A stretch of DNA of 64,000 bases from Bimastos eiseni (lineage: Eukaryota; Annelida; Clitellata; Crassiclitellata; Lumbricidae). The stretch covers positions 16,742,954-16,806,953 of the forward strand of contig OY365815.1 of NCBI GenBank assembly GCA_959347315.1. The letters are read 5' to 3'. The notes under the pieces were generated by a model. It saw only the letters and a program-made list of their open reading frames with translations, was not told the DNA's origin and did not search any database. The number at the start of each line of letters is the position of its first letter. The stretch's first letter is position 1. The position numbers and the translations under genes were made by a program. Shown piece after piece: positions 46,751 to 58,900 of this stretch.

Positions 46751-49700
46751 CTACATTGCATACTTCTGCAACGTGTCAATGGGCATGGCAACAAGGACTT
46801 CAGGCTGTTCCATTTTGCAGTAGACTATCTCCACATTTTCTGACCTTGCAAGACTCTCAGCAAGGCTTTCTCTTGTGTCTAAGATTGTTCCAAAATCTCC
46901 GTTTTCGGACGCTGTGACGCCTCGGGGTCTTGCGGGTTTCTCGTCGTGCGTTTTCAGGTGAGACTTCATGTTTGCAAGGCGGTTGAATTCGCGACTACAG
47001 ACAGGACAGACGTACGGTCGCTCGCCGGTATGAATGAAGGCGTGCTTCTTGAGTCGCACGGCGCTTGGAAACGCTCGTCCGCACTTGTCGCACTTGTGTG
47101 GCCGGTCGTTGGAGTGGACAGCCGCATGCAGCGTCAGGTGGAAGAGGATCTTGAAGCTCTTTCCACATGTCTCGCAGATGTACGGCCGTTCTCCGGTGTG
47201 GATGCGGAGGTGCCGATGGAGGTCTCCCTTCTTGTGGAAGCCCTGGACGCAGTGTGTGCACCAGTGAGATTTCGTGCCCGAGTGAGTCCTCACGTGCGCC
47301 TGGAGATCGGCCTGGCGCAGGAAGCGCCGGTCGCACTTCTGACACGCGTATGGCCGCTCGGAGCTGTGCGTAAGCATGTGCTGCTGGAGGCAGTTGTCCT
47401 TGAATCGCTTCTTGCAGGTGACGCATTCATACGGTTTCTCACCCGTGTGAATGCGCATGTGCTTCTTCAGATAGCTGAGGTGGCTGAATCTTCTATTACA
47501 GACGGAGCATGCGTGCGGTTGATGTCCCACTCCCGCAGTTGCAGTCGACCCATGAGAATCCTCCGTCTCTTCACCCGTGCAGTGGCCTTTCATATGCACC
47601 CTTAGATAGTCGAGCAGCTTGAATTTTTTGCCACATGTGGGGCAGGTGTGGTCGAGACTATCGCTGTGCGTGCGTAGATGCTTCTTGAGGTAATACTCCT
47701 GTGCAAAGCTTCGACTGCACAGCTTGCACACGAAGTCCTTTCTGGACTCATGCACCAGAAGGTGTTTCTTCAGCTGGCTCTTCTCAAGAAATGATTTCCA
47801 GCAGTGGGAGCAGACGAACGGCTTCTCGTGCTGTTCGTCAGCATGAGATACCTTGAAATGATTCTCCAGTTCAGCTCGGTCCCCAAAAACCGCAACACAC
47901 ATGTCACATCCTATGAGTTGAGGCATTTCACGATGTGCTTCGGCCATGTGCTTCCTCAGTTCCTCACATACTAGTCCGCAGACGTGACATACCGATGGTG
48001 ACGTTTCCGGGTGTGCATGATGAAGCTTGTAGTGTTTCTCAAGTGCTGTGGGATGCTTGAAACGATGGCCGCAATCACCGCACGACAGCGCCGAATGGTC
48101 CGAAGAACTTGAGTGATCGTGTGCGTTTAATTGTTCAACGTTGGGAAAGACTTTGTCACAGATTTCGCAAACGAGAGTTTCAAGCGTGTTGCCGTCTTTA
48201 ATGCAAGAAATGCTCTGACACAGAGAGTCGTATTCAGTCGAGATAACGAGTCCTTCATTCTTAACTAGGTCAATGTTGAAGTCTTTAAAGTCGAGCAATC
48301 CTTTGGCATCGCTGGGGCACGACTGATCGATTGTTTCAACTTCTGGCATTGTCTGACTCCTAAGTGAAGGATTGGAAAGGAGATTTGCTGAGGGCTTCAA
48401 ATTCTGACATGTACTGGAAAAGGAGTGATCTAGACAAACAACAAGCATTACGCATATACTGGTATTTATTTGTGCTTGGGGGCCGATATCCACACGACTC
48501 TCCCTTCTGTATTGTACTGTCTTCTCTGACTGAACTGTACTCTGCATGAACTTCTTGGAACTGCTTTTACTCAACTGGCTTCGTCGTCGATCGACACTCG
48601 TTATATAGGCATCCGGGTCTGGCTCGAAAGTGGGAGTCTCGTCCGGTCGTGCATATGCTACTTAAAGGCATGAGTCTAATTTGGGTCTAAGCCTATACAA
48701 CCAGATGTTAGAAAGAGCGGGAGTTGTGCGCCTGTCCTAAAAGAGTGTGAGTCTAATTTGGTTCTGCTTCTATACCACTATTTGCGTTTGCTATACCATA
48801 TCCAACAGAGATCGGTAAGGCGAGTCTATATCACTGTTAATGAAAATCTTAACCTATAGAAATCTGTCACACTGGGTGAAATCCCCACAAAACTAATGAA
48901 AATGATGAAGAGAATGATGACAGTCACTTTGGACACTCTCCACCTATACAAGTATACACATAAAAATATACCCATATGAAAACTGCATGTATGCATACAC
49001 ATACATAAAATCGTTCATGAGATCAGCTTAAGAAAGGCTGTGTCAATCTTCTGGCTGAATACTTGCCTGCCATTTTGTTCAAATTTTCTACTCCTGATTC
49101 TTGTTCTTCATTTGGCCTGTTATAAACAATACAATTTGCAGTTGAGTGTAACACAACCAAGTGGTTTACGCAATGCCTTGCAAGCACCCCACATATTTAT
49201 GACATCTGTAAATGCACCTAAATTGCATACTAACACGAATATAAGTTATCATAAAATTGCTTAAGTGCACATTTGCATAATGACTTTTCAGTCTTCATTA
49301 GAACTTCTCCAGATTTGGCAACACAAAACTAGAACAAGTAAGGGTCATCAAACCCTGGCAAATTTGCCATATTTGGATGCTATGACTACTATTGGAACAT
49401 GCATAAGCAGATTCTTACAATATTTCAATAAGGTCTGATTACCAAGCGGTCCATTCACATCTGTGGCTTTTGCTCCCAATGTCCATGCATAAATGGATCT
49501 CCACTGCCCTTGGTGTTTTGGCCAGAAGTGCAGACAGCACAGCCACCATGAAACAATTAATGTCCTGCTCAAAACATGTATTTTCACAAGCGAATTTAAC
49601 ACCTTGCTAAGTGCCAAACTCTGAAGCGAACGCACAATGATGGAATTGCAAAAAGTCTTGGACAACAGATTAGGGGTCAGCCGGGTAGACAATTTTCACC

Positions 49701-50724
49701 GAGTACCGAGTATTTGAAAAATTCTGGATGTACTATTTGCCGGATCCGGGTACGAACCGGGTAGTAACTGAGTACCAATTCTTTGAATTTTTTTCCATGT
49801 CCAAAGCTTGATAATAGAATGTTCATGCGAAGCATTCAATTTCAAGCATGCTCCAGTATCACATACGTGAAATATGACTTTGTTTTAATGGACTAGTAAT
49901 AAAGTAACCAACAAAGATTTATGAATTTGAATTATATTATAAAAGTAAACTAGTTTAACAATTTCACTTGCATTTTATGATTTTAATATAAAAAATTTAT
50001 TAAAAATGTAATACAAATTACAAAATACAAATAGAACTAAAGAGTAAAAAACCCTGACAACTTTAACAATTTAAATGCTTACAACTTACCAGTGACATTT
50101 AAAAGCTTAAACAAATTAATTTTTGCAACTATTTGCGTGTTAAGTATTTGCCGAGGCGAATACTTCCGAGTAGTGATGAAAATTGAGATATTCGGCCGAG
50201 GCGAATGTCCGAGGCGATTTCCGGCTGATCCCTACAACAGATTCCTTCTGTCAAATTCTCAAAATGCACCAGGATTCAAACTCTCAAAATGTCAGCAATA
50301 TTCTTACTCCCTTCTAATTGAACATTTCCAAATGACACAGCAAAATGAGTTACTTGTCGTGTGAGAGGTCAACCTGCGACCAGATCCAGTCAAGTCCGAG
50401 TTGCTCGCATGTCATGATCAAATTTGCAGAGTCAACCTTGTCCTTGTCACTGTTCGACGGCTTTAGATTTCCAGTGTAGATAAGAAACAGCACGCTCTCT
50501 AGAGTGTTACCATCTAGCCAGTGAAGTTCAAGGCGATACATGTTTTTCACATCTGGCGAGTTCTGGAATGCTGACCGCAGGGTTGGACTAGCTGCTGCCA
50601 AGATGACACTGTGAGCACTGAACTCACGGTTACTCGCAATCAGCGTTGTATCACACAGAATATTTGCCTTTGAGAGTTCAAAAAGCGTGCTTGAGAGGTT
50701 TTTCAGGTAGCTCGCCTGGTCCAT
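46751..50724 (-). CDS. BTB/POZ - C2H2 zinc-finger protein (ZBTB type), 659 residues
   Basis: Two exons on the minus strand: 50724-50354 (ATG in MDQASYLKNL) and 48359-46751. The donor ACAA|GTAACT (phase 2) fits the acceptor CACTTAG|G, giving ...LSHDK-SQTMPEVETI. Exon 1 encodes a BTB domain (residues about 1-115: ANILCDTTLIASNREFSAHS, then LAAASPTLRSAF and FLIYTG). Exon 2 encodes a linker and 14 C2H2 fingers. The first three or four are degenerate or widely spaced; the rest are regular, with TGEKPY/TGERPY linkers between several. A 70-residue tail follows. This layout is that of sequence-specific DNA-binding regulators that dimerise and recruit corepressors through BTB; the specific orthologue is not recognisable to me. 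The exon 2 frame stays open for 75 codons into the intron, and transcripts starting at ATG 48349 would encode a finger-only form. The intron carries a hAT-type MITE. Confidence 0.82.
49671..50234. mobile_element. Complete non-autonomous hAT-type element in the BTB-ZF intron
   Basis: It starts TAGGGGTCAGCCGG and ends CCGGCTGATCCCTA (inverted, one mismatch). It is flanked by the 8-bp direct repeat CAACAGAT at 49663-49670 and 50235-50242. At 564 bp it has no transposase. An older related copy is at 32072-32459. Confidence 0.85.
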
Positions 50725-52118
50725 GTTTAAACTCCCGGACGACTAGGGAATCTTAAACATACATACACAATCGCTGTGAATGCGAACATGCACAAGATAA
50801 CACAAAAAGCACATCAACACACAAAAAGCTTATGGAGTCAGTCATACTGTACATTGCCCGATATGTGTGTTAAGAAAGATTACTCAGCTACTGTTTTTAA
50901 TTATTACTCGAATATCCTTGTAATGCTTTCTTTTAGTCATTTGCAAACAGTCCACTGTTTACATTAAATTCTGTATCTAAAATTTGCTTAATATCTGTTG
51001 TCAATCTTAATAACAATAACCCTACGATTCTTACTTCAACAAGTCAAGGCTCGTCCATCTCTTGAACTATTTACAAGTGAACTTACTTATTCACATGCAA
51101 TAAGCTTATAGTTATTGGCAAAACAAACTTAACTAATCAAAATAACCTTACACGCAGTATATTAGACATGTAATAAATTATTATACATATTCCTTTACTT
51201 CGCGCACAAAATTCTTACTTTTAATTACAAATTGTTATGCTATACCAAACAACTGCGTGCACCACAGGTTGCAATATCAACCCTCCAAAGAAAGGATCAT
51301 TCCAATTCATCATCCGCTAAATATTGTTTTATATAGCGCTGTCATTACTTAGTGCTTTCCCGGCATCAACTCACAGCCTCATTATCCCCTCATACGAAAT
51401 TATGAATGCAGAATGTCTGCAATTTGCGAATTACATAAAAGATATAATCGCAATCTTAGTAGTAAGCACACGCAAATAGCACAGCATAATTTTTTATACC
51501 GACTGCTTTTCGATGTCTGGCCATTTGGATTTCACCATAAATTGTTTATGAATATCGAATTCCTTAGCCTTAACTGTTAACCACCCTGACAAACCAAGGG
51601 GCTAATAAATTATATATTTGATCCAATTCTGGGGAGGTATCTAATAATAATTTATTGTATTTAATATTCACACTATAATAATGTGCTATATAAGAGGTCT
51701 ACAAGTTTATGTACGAAGTTTATGTTCTGTCGCTACGGAACCAGTCAATAAAGTTTCAAATCCTCATTTTGATTTCTTTGTTAAGAGGTGGTAATTTAAA
51801 GTTATCAGAAGTAATTAAACGATAATAACTTTCGCTCAAGGTCCCTTCACAGTAGCTCCGCTTTGGAAGAAAACTACACCTATCCAGATAATAACTATCT
51901 GGGCTACAATTTAAAAAAATTATACTTAATTCATTTAACAATAGCTTTGAACAGCTAAGGAGCCTATACTTGACTACAGCACAAGAATCTGTTTCTATTG
52001 ATTAGCGGCTCCAAACGTCTTTGAACCAGGACATAATCCTGGTACTGCACACAACTATCGATCGCAAGTTATCAGTCGTAACTTACAACCCTAACAAATT
52101 GATACATGTTACAACCGC

Positions 52119-52485
52119 TTGCGTGGGTCGCTTGGGCTGTACATTAGTCTGTTCTCGCGTGGGTCTGTTAATCGGTTTATTGGGTGGGCACACGTGGGTC
52201 TGTTGCTCGGTTGATGCGGCTGTGCGCGTGTGTCTGTTGATCGGTTGATGCGGCTGTGCGCGCGTGGGTCTGCTGGTCGGTTTATTGGGCGGTGCGGGCG
52301 TGTGTCTGTTGATCGGTTTATTGGGCGGTGTGGCGTGGGTCTGCTGATCGGTTTATTTGGCGGTGCGCGCGTTGGTCTGTTTATTAGGCGTGCGCGCAAG
52401 GGTCCGTTGATCGGGTTATTATGCGGTGTGCGCCTTTGTCTGTTGATCGATTAATTGAGCGGTGCGCGCACGGATTTGTTTTAAA
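52119..52485. repeat. GC-rich minisatellite of about 36 bp, roughly ten diverged units
   Basis: The core GTCTGTTGATCGGTTTATTG followed by GGCGGTGCGCGCGTGG recurs with variants (TTGATGCGGCTGTGCG, TTATTAGGCGTGCGC). The array stands out because the surrounding DNA is AT-rich. Frames are open on both strands (for example Arg/Pro-rich on minus), which is a composition effect. Confidence 0.8.
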
Positions 52486-53661
52486 ATCTATGCTTAGTTA
52501 TAATAGAATATCTTCAATACTGTTGAAATATCAAGCTTAGAAATTCATAGGGTAGCACAATATTGATTACTATTTTATAACGTACAAACAGACTATTAAT
52601 TAAGGTACAGGCCACCTATTAAGAATGTAGCCTTTTGCGTACAGTTCATATAGTTGTGTTTGTTAATTTAGAATTGATCAGGCCTATCATGTTGTCCAAT
52701 GTAGGCCTACGTTTAATGAAACCAAACGAAAACCTACAAAGTTGTAGCCTACGTATCTGAAATAATATATTTAATTTATCATTTTACTTTCAGTTATAAT
52801 TTTAAAGATTATGTTTTAAATTTAGTCTAGAATATCAGAAATAATTTGTCAAACAAGGCACACCTACATGTATACAGTAAGAGCAATGCACAGATACTTT
52901 TTCCAATATTTAGAAGTTCGCAAAAATCTCTACTTTGCACAATAAACTCTAGTGCTAAAAATTTTATAGACCTAGGCCTATGTCAACTCTTATAAGTTGA
53001 TGTGGTTCCGTCTTTCCTGACACAGCGTGGATCTTATAATAATTTGTGTTTCTTATCTTGAGTCCAGTCTACAAATATTATCTACCATTCGTGGCATCGG
53101 CTGCTATTTAAATCTTAGGCCTGAATAATGTGGCGATATCTTGTTCGCCGCAATGAACATGTTTTCCAGGCGTGGCTGAGCTGTTCTCTACCTACCTTTA
53201 AGATTTGATGTAGGTTACTATAGTGATTGGTTAAGTCGCAAGGCCTTTATGATCAAAAGCACTATAGACCCATAATTGATAACAATGATTAAATTATGAT
53301 ATCGACTATTGTATACTTGAGTGCAGAAGCCCTGGGCTATAACGGTTTAAAATACACGTAGACCTAATTACTTTTTTGCTTACTACAATGAGTAAAAGTG
53401 CACCTAGAGTGACAACTGGTGTCTCTGAGCCATTGATATAAGCTGACTAGCAAACCATAAAATGCCCATGTAATTGTACTAATAATAAAAACACGTGTGA
53501 TTGTGTGCCTCTCGAGCCCATATTGTAGAAAGTGCAGGAGCACGTGCTTCGGCCAGTCCTAAGGTGCGGAAACCACTGAATAGGCGTATACATCCCATAA
53601 TTGTTCATAATGGTCATCTTTCGTATGTGCAAATACTATAGCTGCAGTCAAAACTTCGGAG

Positions 53662-53882
53662 CAAAAAGTAAAAACTTGGGGGAACTGCCCGGAACGGCGT
53701 TCCGCCTAATTTACTTGCTGAGGTGCCGGAACGCCGTTCAGGCTCTCCAGGAGGTGCCGGAACGGCGTTTCGGTTCGTTCCGGCTGAGATTGACCACTGC
53801 AGTACAGTACTTAAACATGCAGTGAACAATGGGAAACCCCAAAAGAACGGACCGTTCCGCTAATAGAAGAGGTCCCCCAATT
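53662..53882. mobile_element. Palindrome-rich short element, probable MITE
   Basis: The left end TTGGGGGAACT and right end AGGTCCCCCAA are inverted repeats with one mismatch. Inside, GGAACGGCGTTCC-type palindromes occur three times within 100 bp. I could not settle a target duplication. Confidence 0.5.
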
Positions 53883-54547
53883 GCAACCAATTATATTATG
53901 CAATCAAAGAACAATGAAGTAATTCACAAAGAATCTTTCCGTAGGCCTAATTACATCAATAACATCTAACCATATCGTATACATCGTAGCAGTAAACAGA
54001 GTTTATCTCACACAATCAGATCAAATATATTAATAAGTAATGCATCAATGAAATTTCGATTCAATCAATTGGTTAGGTTTTTAACTTGTTTAACATAGCG
54101 CTTTATTTCTCCCATAAAACAATAAATAGAGTTCATCTCACACATTCAATCTGACACGACGCAGCATGATTGCAGTCCTAGTAGGCCCTCTATATATCTT
54201 GTATGAGCTGACGATTAATTACGAGTATTGTTTACAGGAATCGAATTGAACTTGTTGGTAGCCATGCAAGACTATCACGCCTTGCTGCTCGTTCACAATC
54301 ACCATCTAACGAATTTAAAGTTGAGACGACCTCCGGAGGGTTGCGGGAATAAACACCGGATCTGTAGGCCTACTGCTCATCATGCCAGAGTGTTACCATT
54401 GCTATAGCCTAGTGCCCTAGTCCCAACAAATTGCTAAAAAATACCATTAACTTTGGAAAAATTGCTTCAGCAGCCATCAAAACGGTTTCCTGCACAAAAA
54501 CCATTGCTGAATAACATACTGAAAACCCTATAAAAAACGACTATGGT

Positions 54548-55090
54548 CCACGGTCAAGGTCAAATGGTTAACATAAAAGGAAACTGTCATAACCCAACCA
54601 AATATTATCCTAAATGGCTGATTCCTTTACTTATTAGACCACACCGGTAAGGAGAGCTAAGGACTACATTGGAGAAGGCCTAGTAGTAAAAAGCTAATAC
54701 AAGGTCGTTTCAAGGTGAAAAGGGCAAAATAATTGGAAAATAGCCACAGTACAGCCAAATGATATCCTATTTGGGTGATTCTCTTAACTGTTAGATCGGG
54801 TTGGCAAGGACAATAAGAAAACAATCTTAAAGAAGACCTAATAGTCAAGGCTAATATGATACAAGGTCATTTCAATGACAAAAAATTAAAACAATGGGAA
54901 ACAACTCTGCCAAATATTATTCTATTTTGGTGATTCTTTTATAGATCTGTTACGTTGGATTGGTGAGGGCTACCTTCAAAAAGACGTAGCAGTCAAATGC
55001 CAACATGATGCAAGGTCATTTCAAGGTCAAAAGAATGGGACAATGGCCATAACTCAGCCAAATAAAAATTGTTGTTATAGTTTGGTGACA
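54548..55090. repeat. Diverged satellite, about 150-160-bp period, four units
   Basis: The block AAGGTCATTTCAAGGTCAAA recurs in degraded form at about 54552, 54701, 54863 and 55012, each followed by an A-rich stretch, CCATAACTCAGCCAAAT and TTTGGTGATTCT-like sequence. TCAAGGTCA occurs exactly in two units. Confidence 0.7.
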
Positions 55091-55929
55091 ATCAGTCGTG
55101 GCAGTTTTCTTTTGATTTCAACCTTTTGACCATAAACATGACATTGGGTCGACCAAAACCTTAAAATCAAATTCAAGCAGAATATGCAATATTAAATAAA
55201 TGAAGTCACTTCAAACTCTAAATAATGATACATTTAATAATACAAACATCTTTAACAAAAGAGCACATGAATATTCATAGTGTTGTTCTGACGACAACAT
55301 AATTAGCTCATCGCACAGAAATGTATTTACAATTTAAAACCTGAACAAGGCACGGAACAAGGCACGCAAGGCAACCTGAACACGCATTGATTGCATACAA
55401 ATTCACAACAGCAGAGTAATGTATATGTAAACAGTCTGGTCAAAATTATTGTGTGCCAAATCAATAAAGCTGTTCAACCAAACAGTGCTATTCGGCATTT
55501 TATAACTTTCTATGCTTTCGATAGATAATGTATAATTGTATACAGATGTCTTTTTCATACTTGTTAAATTTTGTCTGTACATTTGCAGACGTCTGATTAA
55601 AGAATACACTTACTTACTCACTTACTTACAATGGGATGGTCCAAACCATTGGGAGTGGCCAGTGAACAGGAGAGAATAATATAGAGATAATTTGTCTTCA
55701 CCAGGAAATGTCTTAACCAGTATTGGAAGGACAACGGGGTAGGAATGTGGCAGCCGATCAAAAATTATTCTTGGAGGAGGAAGTTCCTCCAATCCTCTAC
55801 AAATTCCTCTTTTCCCTGTTTCAGCAGCCCCATTCGATGCTGGAACTCATGGGCTTTCATCTATTATCATTTAGATGACTAGGAAGTTGGCAACCTCTGC
55901 TGCTTACACTGCATATCGGTCCTTACTTG

Positions 55930-58900
55930 TCACATCACTGAACACATCTTGGGGTTGAACTTTTGCATTTCTGCCTTGTACTTTTCTACCTCTTCCAGGT
56001 AGGAGACTGGAGGCCAGCGATGCTCTTCAATGTAGTGGAGGTTGTCTCCTTTCAGATTCGGAAACTCCTTCCGTTCGGTAAAGGTCAGGTAGTTGGATGC
56101 AATGAAATGTAAACACCACTTTTCGAGCTGATCAGCATTATGCAACTGTAAATAAAATGAAGAGCTTTTCACTTAATCTATTTATATGCTGCAGTTACAT
56201 GCATGTGCGTATACAAGGTCAGCAAGTGCCGTCTGATGAAAAAAACCAAGCATGCACGAATAAACCATGATCATAATCAGCTCACAGATTCTTCTCTGCA
56301 AATGGAAACCTGCAGTCACTGATTTTACACCCACCGTGCTACTCAATCAAACATTTTGCCTCTAACGTCATAATAATCACCACCATTTTCATCAACATCA
56401 CAGCTGGCAACATCATCTTAACAGTGACGCAGCCAATGAATGACCACCTGTAACATATTCTGCTCATCTTTTAGAGCATCTGCAACAAAATCTACTCGGC
56501 TGCATGTGTCTATTTAATACATTTACAGTTTATATACATGTATGTATATATGTTCTGATACGGATGCATGCATGTTTACACTGCACATCTTTGAAAGAAA
56601 TCTGCCAACCTGTGATGAAACTAGCAACCCAATGACGTCTATGTTGGACTTTTCGATATTCTTGACCACAGACCGATCGACTTCCTTCGTGATATAGAGT
56701 TCACAAAGGTTAACAAGGCGTTTGACGAAATACTGGTTGGCAATGACCAAGATGTATACAGAGTCACCGTCCTCTATCGGCGCATGATCGGAGTAGATGT
56801 ATTCAAGGAAAGCAAGGAACGGTTCCAAAGGAACATCAGGCAAGGACATCTGTAACAGAATCAGTGACCCCTCTAATCTAATCTGATGACATCACCACAC
56901 AAAAGGCGCTGATCGACCTTTGCTCAAAGTTAAACTGTAATTACAAATTTTAATCCAATTAAAAGTCATGACAGAGTTGTATGGCAATGTAAAACATTGT
57001 AAATGGTAGATTAGGAACAGTATGTTCTTTATTTCGACCAACTGCCTAGACTTTAGTTATCATAGGCCAGGAAAGCTTATGTTAGGTGACAACAGTTCAC
57101 GTAAGGTAAGTTAATTTCTCTCCAATCAATTCTTCTGATATGGCTACAATCAGGCTATGTAAGGCAAAGAAGACTAGGTAAGACAAGCTTAGCTAATGTA
57201 AGCTGAGATAAGACAAGTTAAAGAGAGTCTAATGTAAAGTATAAATTGTTCGAAGGATCACAGATGACATGAAACCGATATTATGCTTCATTATATGAGG
57301 ATTATGCTGAACAAGACAGATTGTTGCAAATATCCAAACAATGCCTATAACAGATATACTTCATAACAATACTTTATAAAAGTCTACCTCGCATAAATTA
57401 TTCTCACGAAAGCCGGATGAGAACATGATCTTCATGACATCACATCTCGTGGACAGAACCACTCGATGTGCATAAATCTTTGTTCCTAAGTACAAACAAA
57501 ACAATTATTAATTATTTTTATCATCCTAGGTCTTAGACCAGAACTGTAATAGGTTTAATAGGTGTCAGCAGGGGCGTACTGAGCTATAATTGCGCCGTGT
57601 GCCTAGCTAATTGTGCCCTGTGTGTAGCATCAATTTGGCGCCCCCACATTTTGAAAATAGTGCATTTTATGGAATAATAAGTTATTCCATCCTGAAATTT
57701 GCGCCCTTTCCACATTTGCGCCCGGAGCCGAGGCCCTGCCGGCCCCTCCCTCGGTACGACCCTGAGTGTCAGAAGAATTGAATGGAGAGATCAGTTTGTT
57801 CTGCCTCAGATTTGGGCTGGTATGGCCATTTGAGTGTAGACAACAATTTATTGTAATGCTACGAAATACATTTTAGAAAGCTGCACTGAAGGCACCTGGT
57901 AACCCAATCTATGTCTTAACCAGGTGGTGGTTCATGCATAACATTCAATAAATAAAATTTACGACAAGGAGACAACGCATCCAATTGACAATACTTCTGT
58001 ACACTGCCGTACGAAAAGCCTTCATCACCTGCTCGTTTAAAAAATTGTGCCAACACTCATCCTCATAATTAATTCAATGCAAATGCTACTAGTTTACCTT
58101 CCAACTTTATGTTGTTAGTTAATATACAATTTGCGTTATGCTTTTAACTGTTTATAATGCTGCATTGATTTACTGCCATTCTGATCCTTTTTTATTGCAT
58201 GCAATGTTTCCATAAAGTATTAAGTACTAGGTTGGTTGGGAGTTGCAGTTTAACGACACTCTGTGGTAACAAAAACCATTAGCGTTGCCCTCCTCCCTTA
58301 TCAAGGTTTGGAACTGGCACTGTCAGAGTGCAAACAGTGGCAGAATTAAGTACTTACTTACTAAGATAGCTCATAAACCATTTAGTATATGCATGTATAT
58401 ATATATATATACACACACACACACATATATATATACATAATACATATATACATAACATATATATATATATTTATATAATACGAACGTATGCTGTACCTTT
58501 CAAGGGTGCAAAAACATGACTACCTAAAAGATTTACAGATCTAAAAAGCTTGAAAATCTAACAGATCCAAAATGCATGACCTCGGCAGGTCATTGCACAT
58601 TTTTCGTGTGTAGGTACATTTACAAACGAAAATAGTGTCTACAGTGTAAAAAGTGCAATGTAGTGTAATAAAGTGTTACACAATTATTCTGAAACACCTG
58701 GCTTTTGATGCCTAAAATTCATAATTTGTGACACAAGGAGTACAATTAGTTCAAAATCCCTTAATAATCTTGCACTCAGTATGTTTATGTTGTCCCATCT
58801 TTACCCAAAGTCAGCTCAGTAGACTCAAACCAGCAACCATTAGATATAATGGACCCGAAACATTATCAATCACACACAGCAGATCCCAGTTCCACTGTTC

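Larger units (their letters stand above)
50725..55929. other. Repeat-rich intergenic region between the BTB-ZF and RhoBTB genes
   Basis: The BTB-ZF promoter should lie just right of 50724. Apart from the minisatellite (52119-52485), the palindrome-rich element (53662-53882) and the 150-bp satellite (54548-55090), the sequence is AT-rich without coding signals. Confidence 0.4.

Noticed and set aside
46946..47605. 219-codon + strand frame and other frames opposite the zinc fingers
   Set aside because: These are antisense shadows of the GC-rich C2H2 finger exon.
48360..48574. N-terminal extension of the finger ORF
   Set aside because: It starts at a non-ATG codon upstream of a good acceptor at 48360, and splicing to the BTB exon explains the gene better. 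An ATG at 48547 leaves a small chance of an alternative start.
52109..52454. Arg/Pro-rich (minus) and Gly/Leu-rich (plus) frames
   Set aside because: Produced by the GC-rich minisatellite; both strands are open equally.
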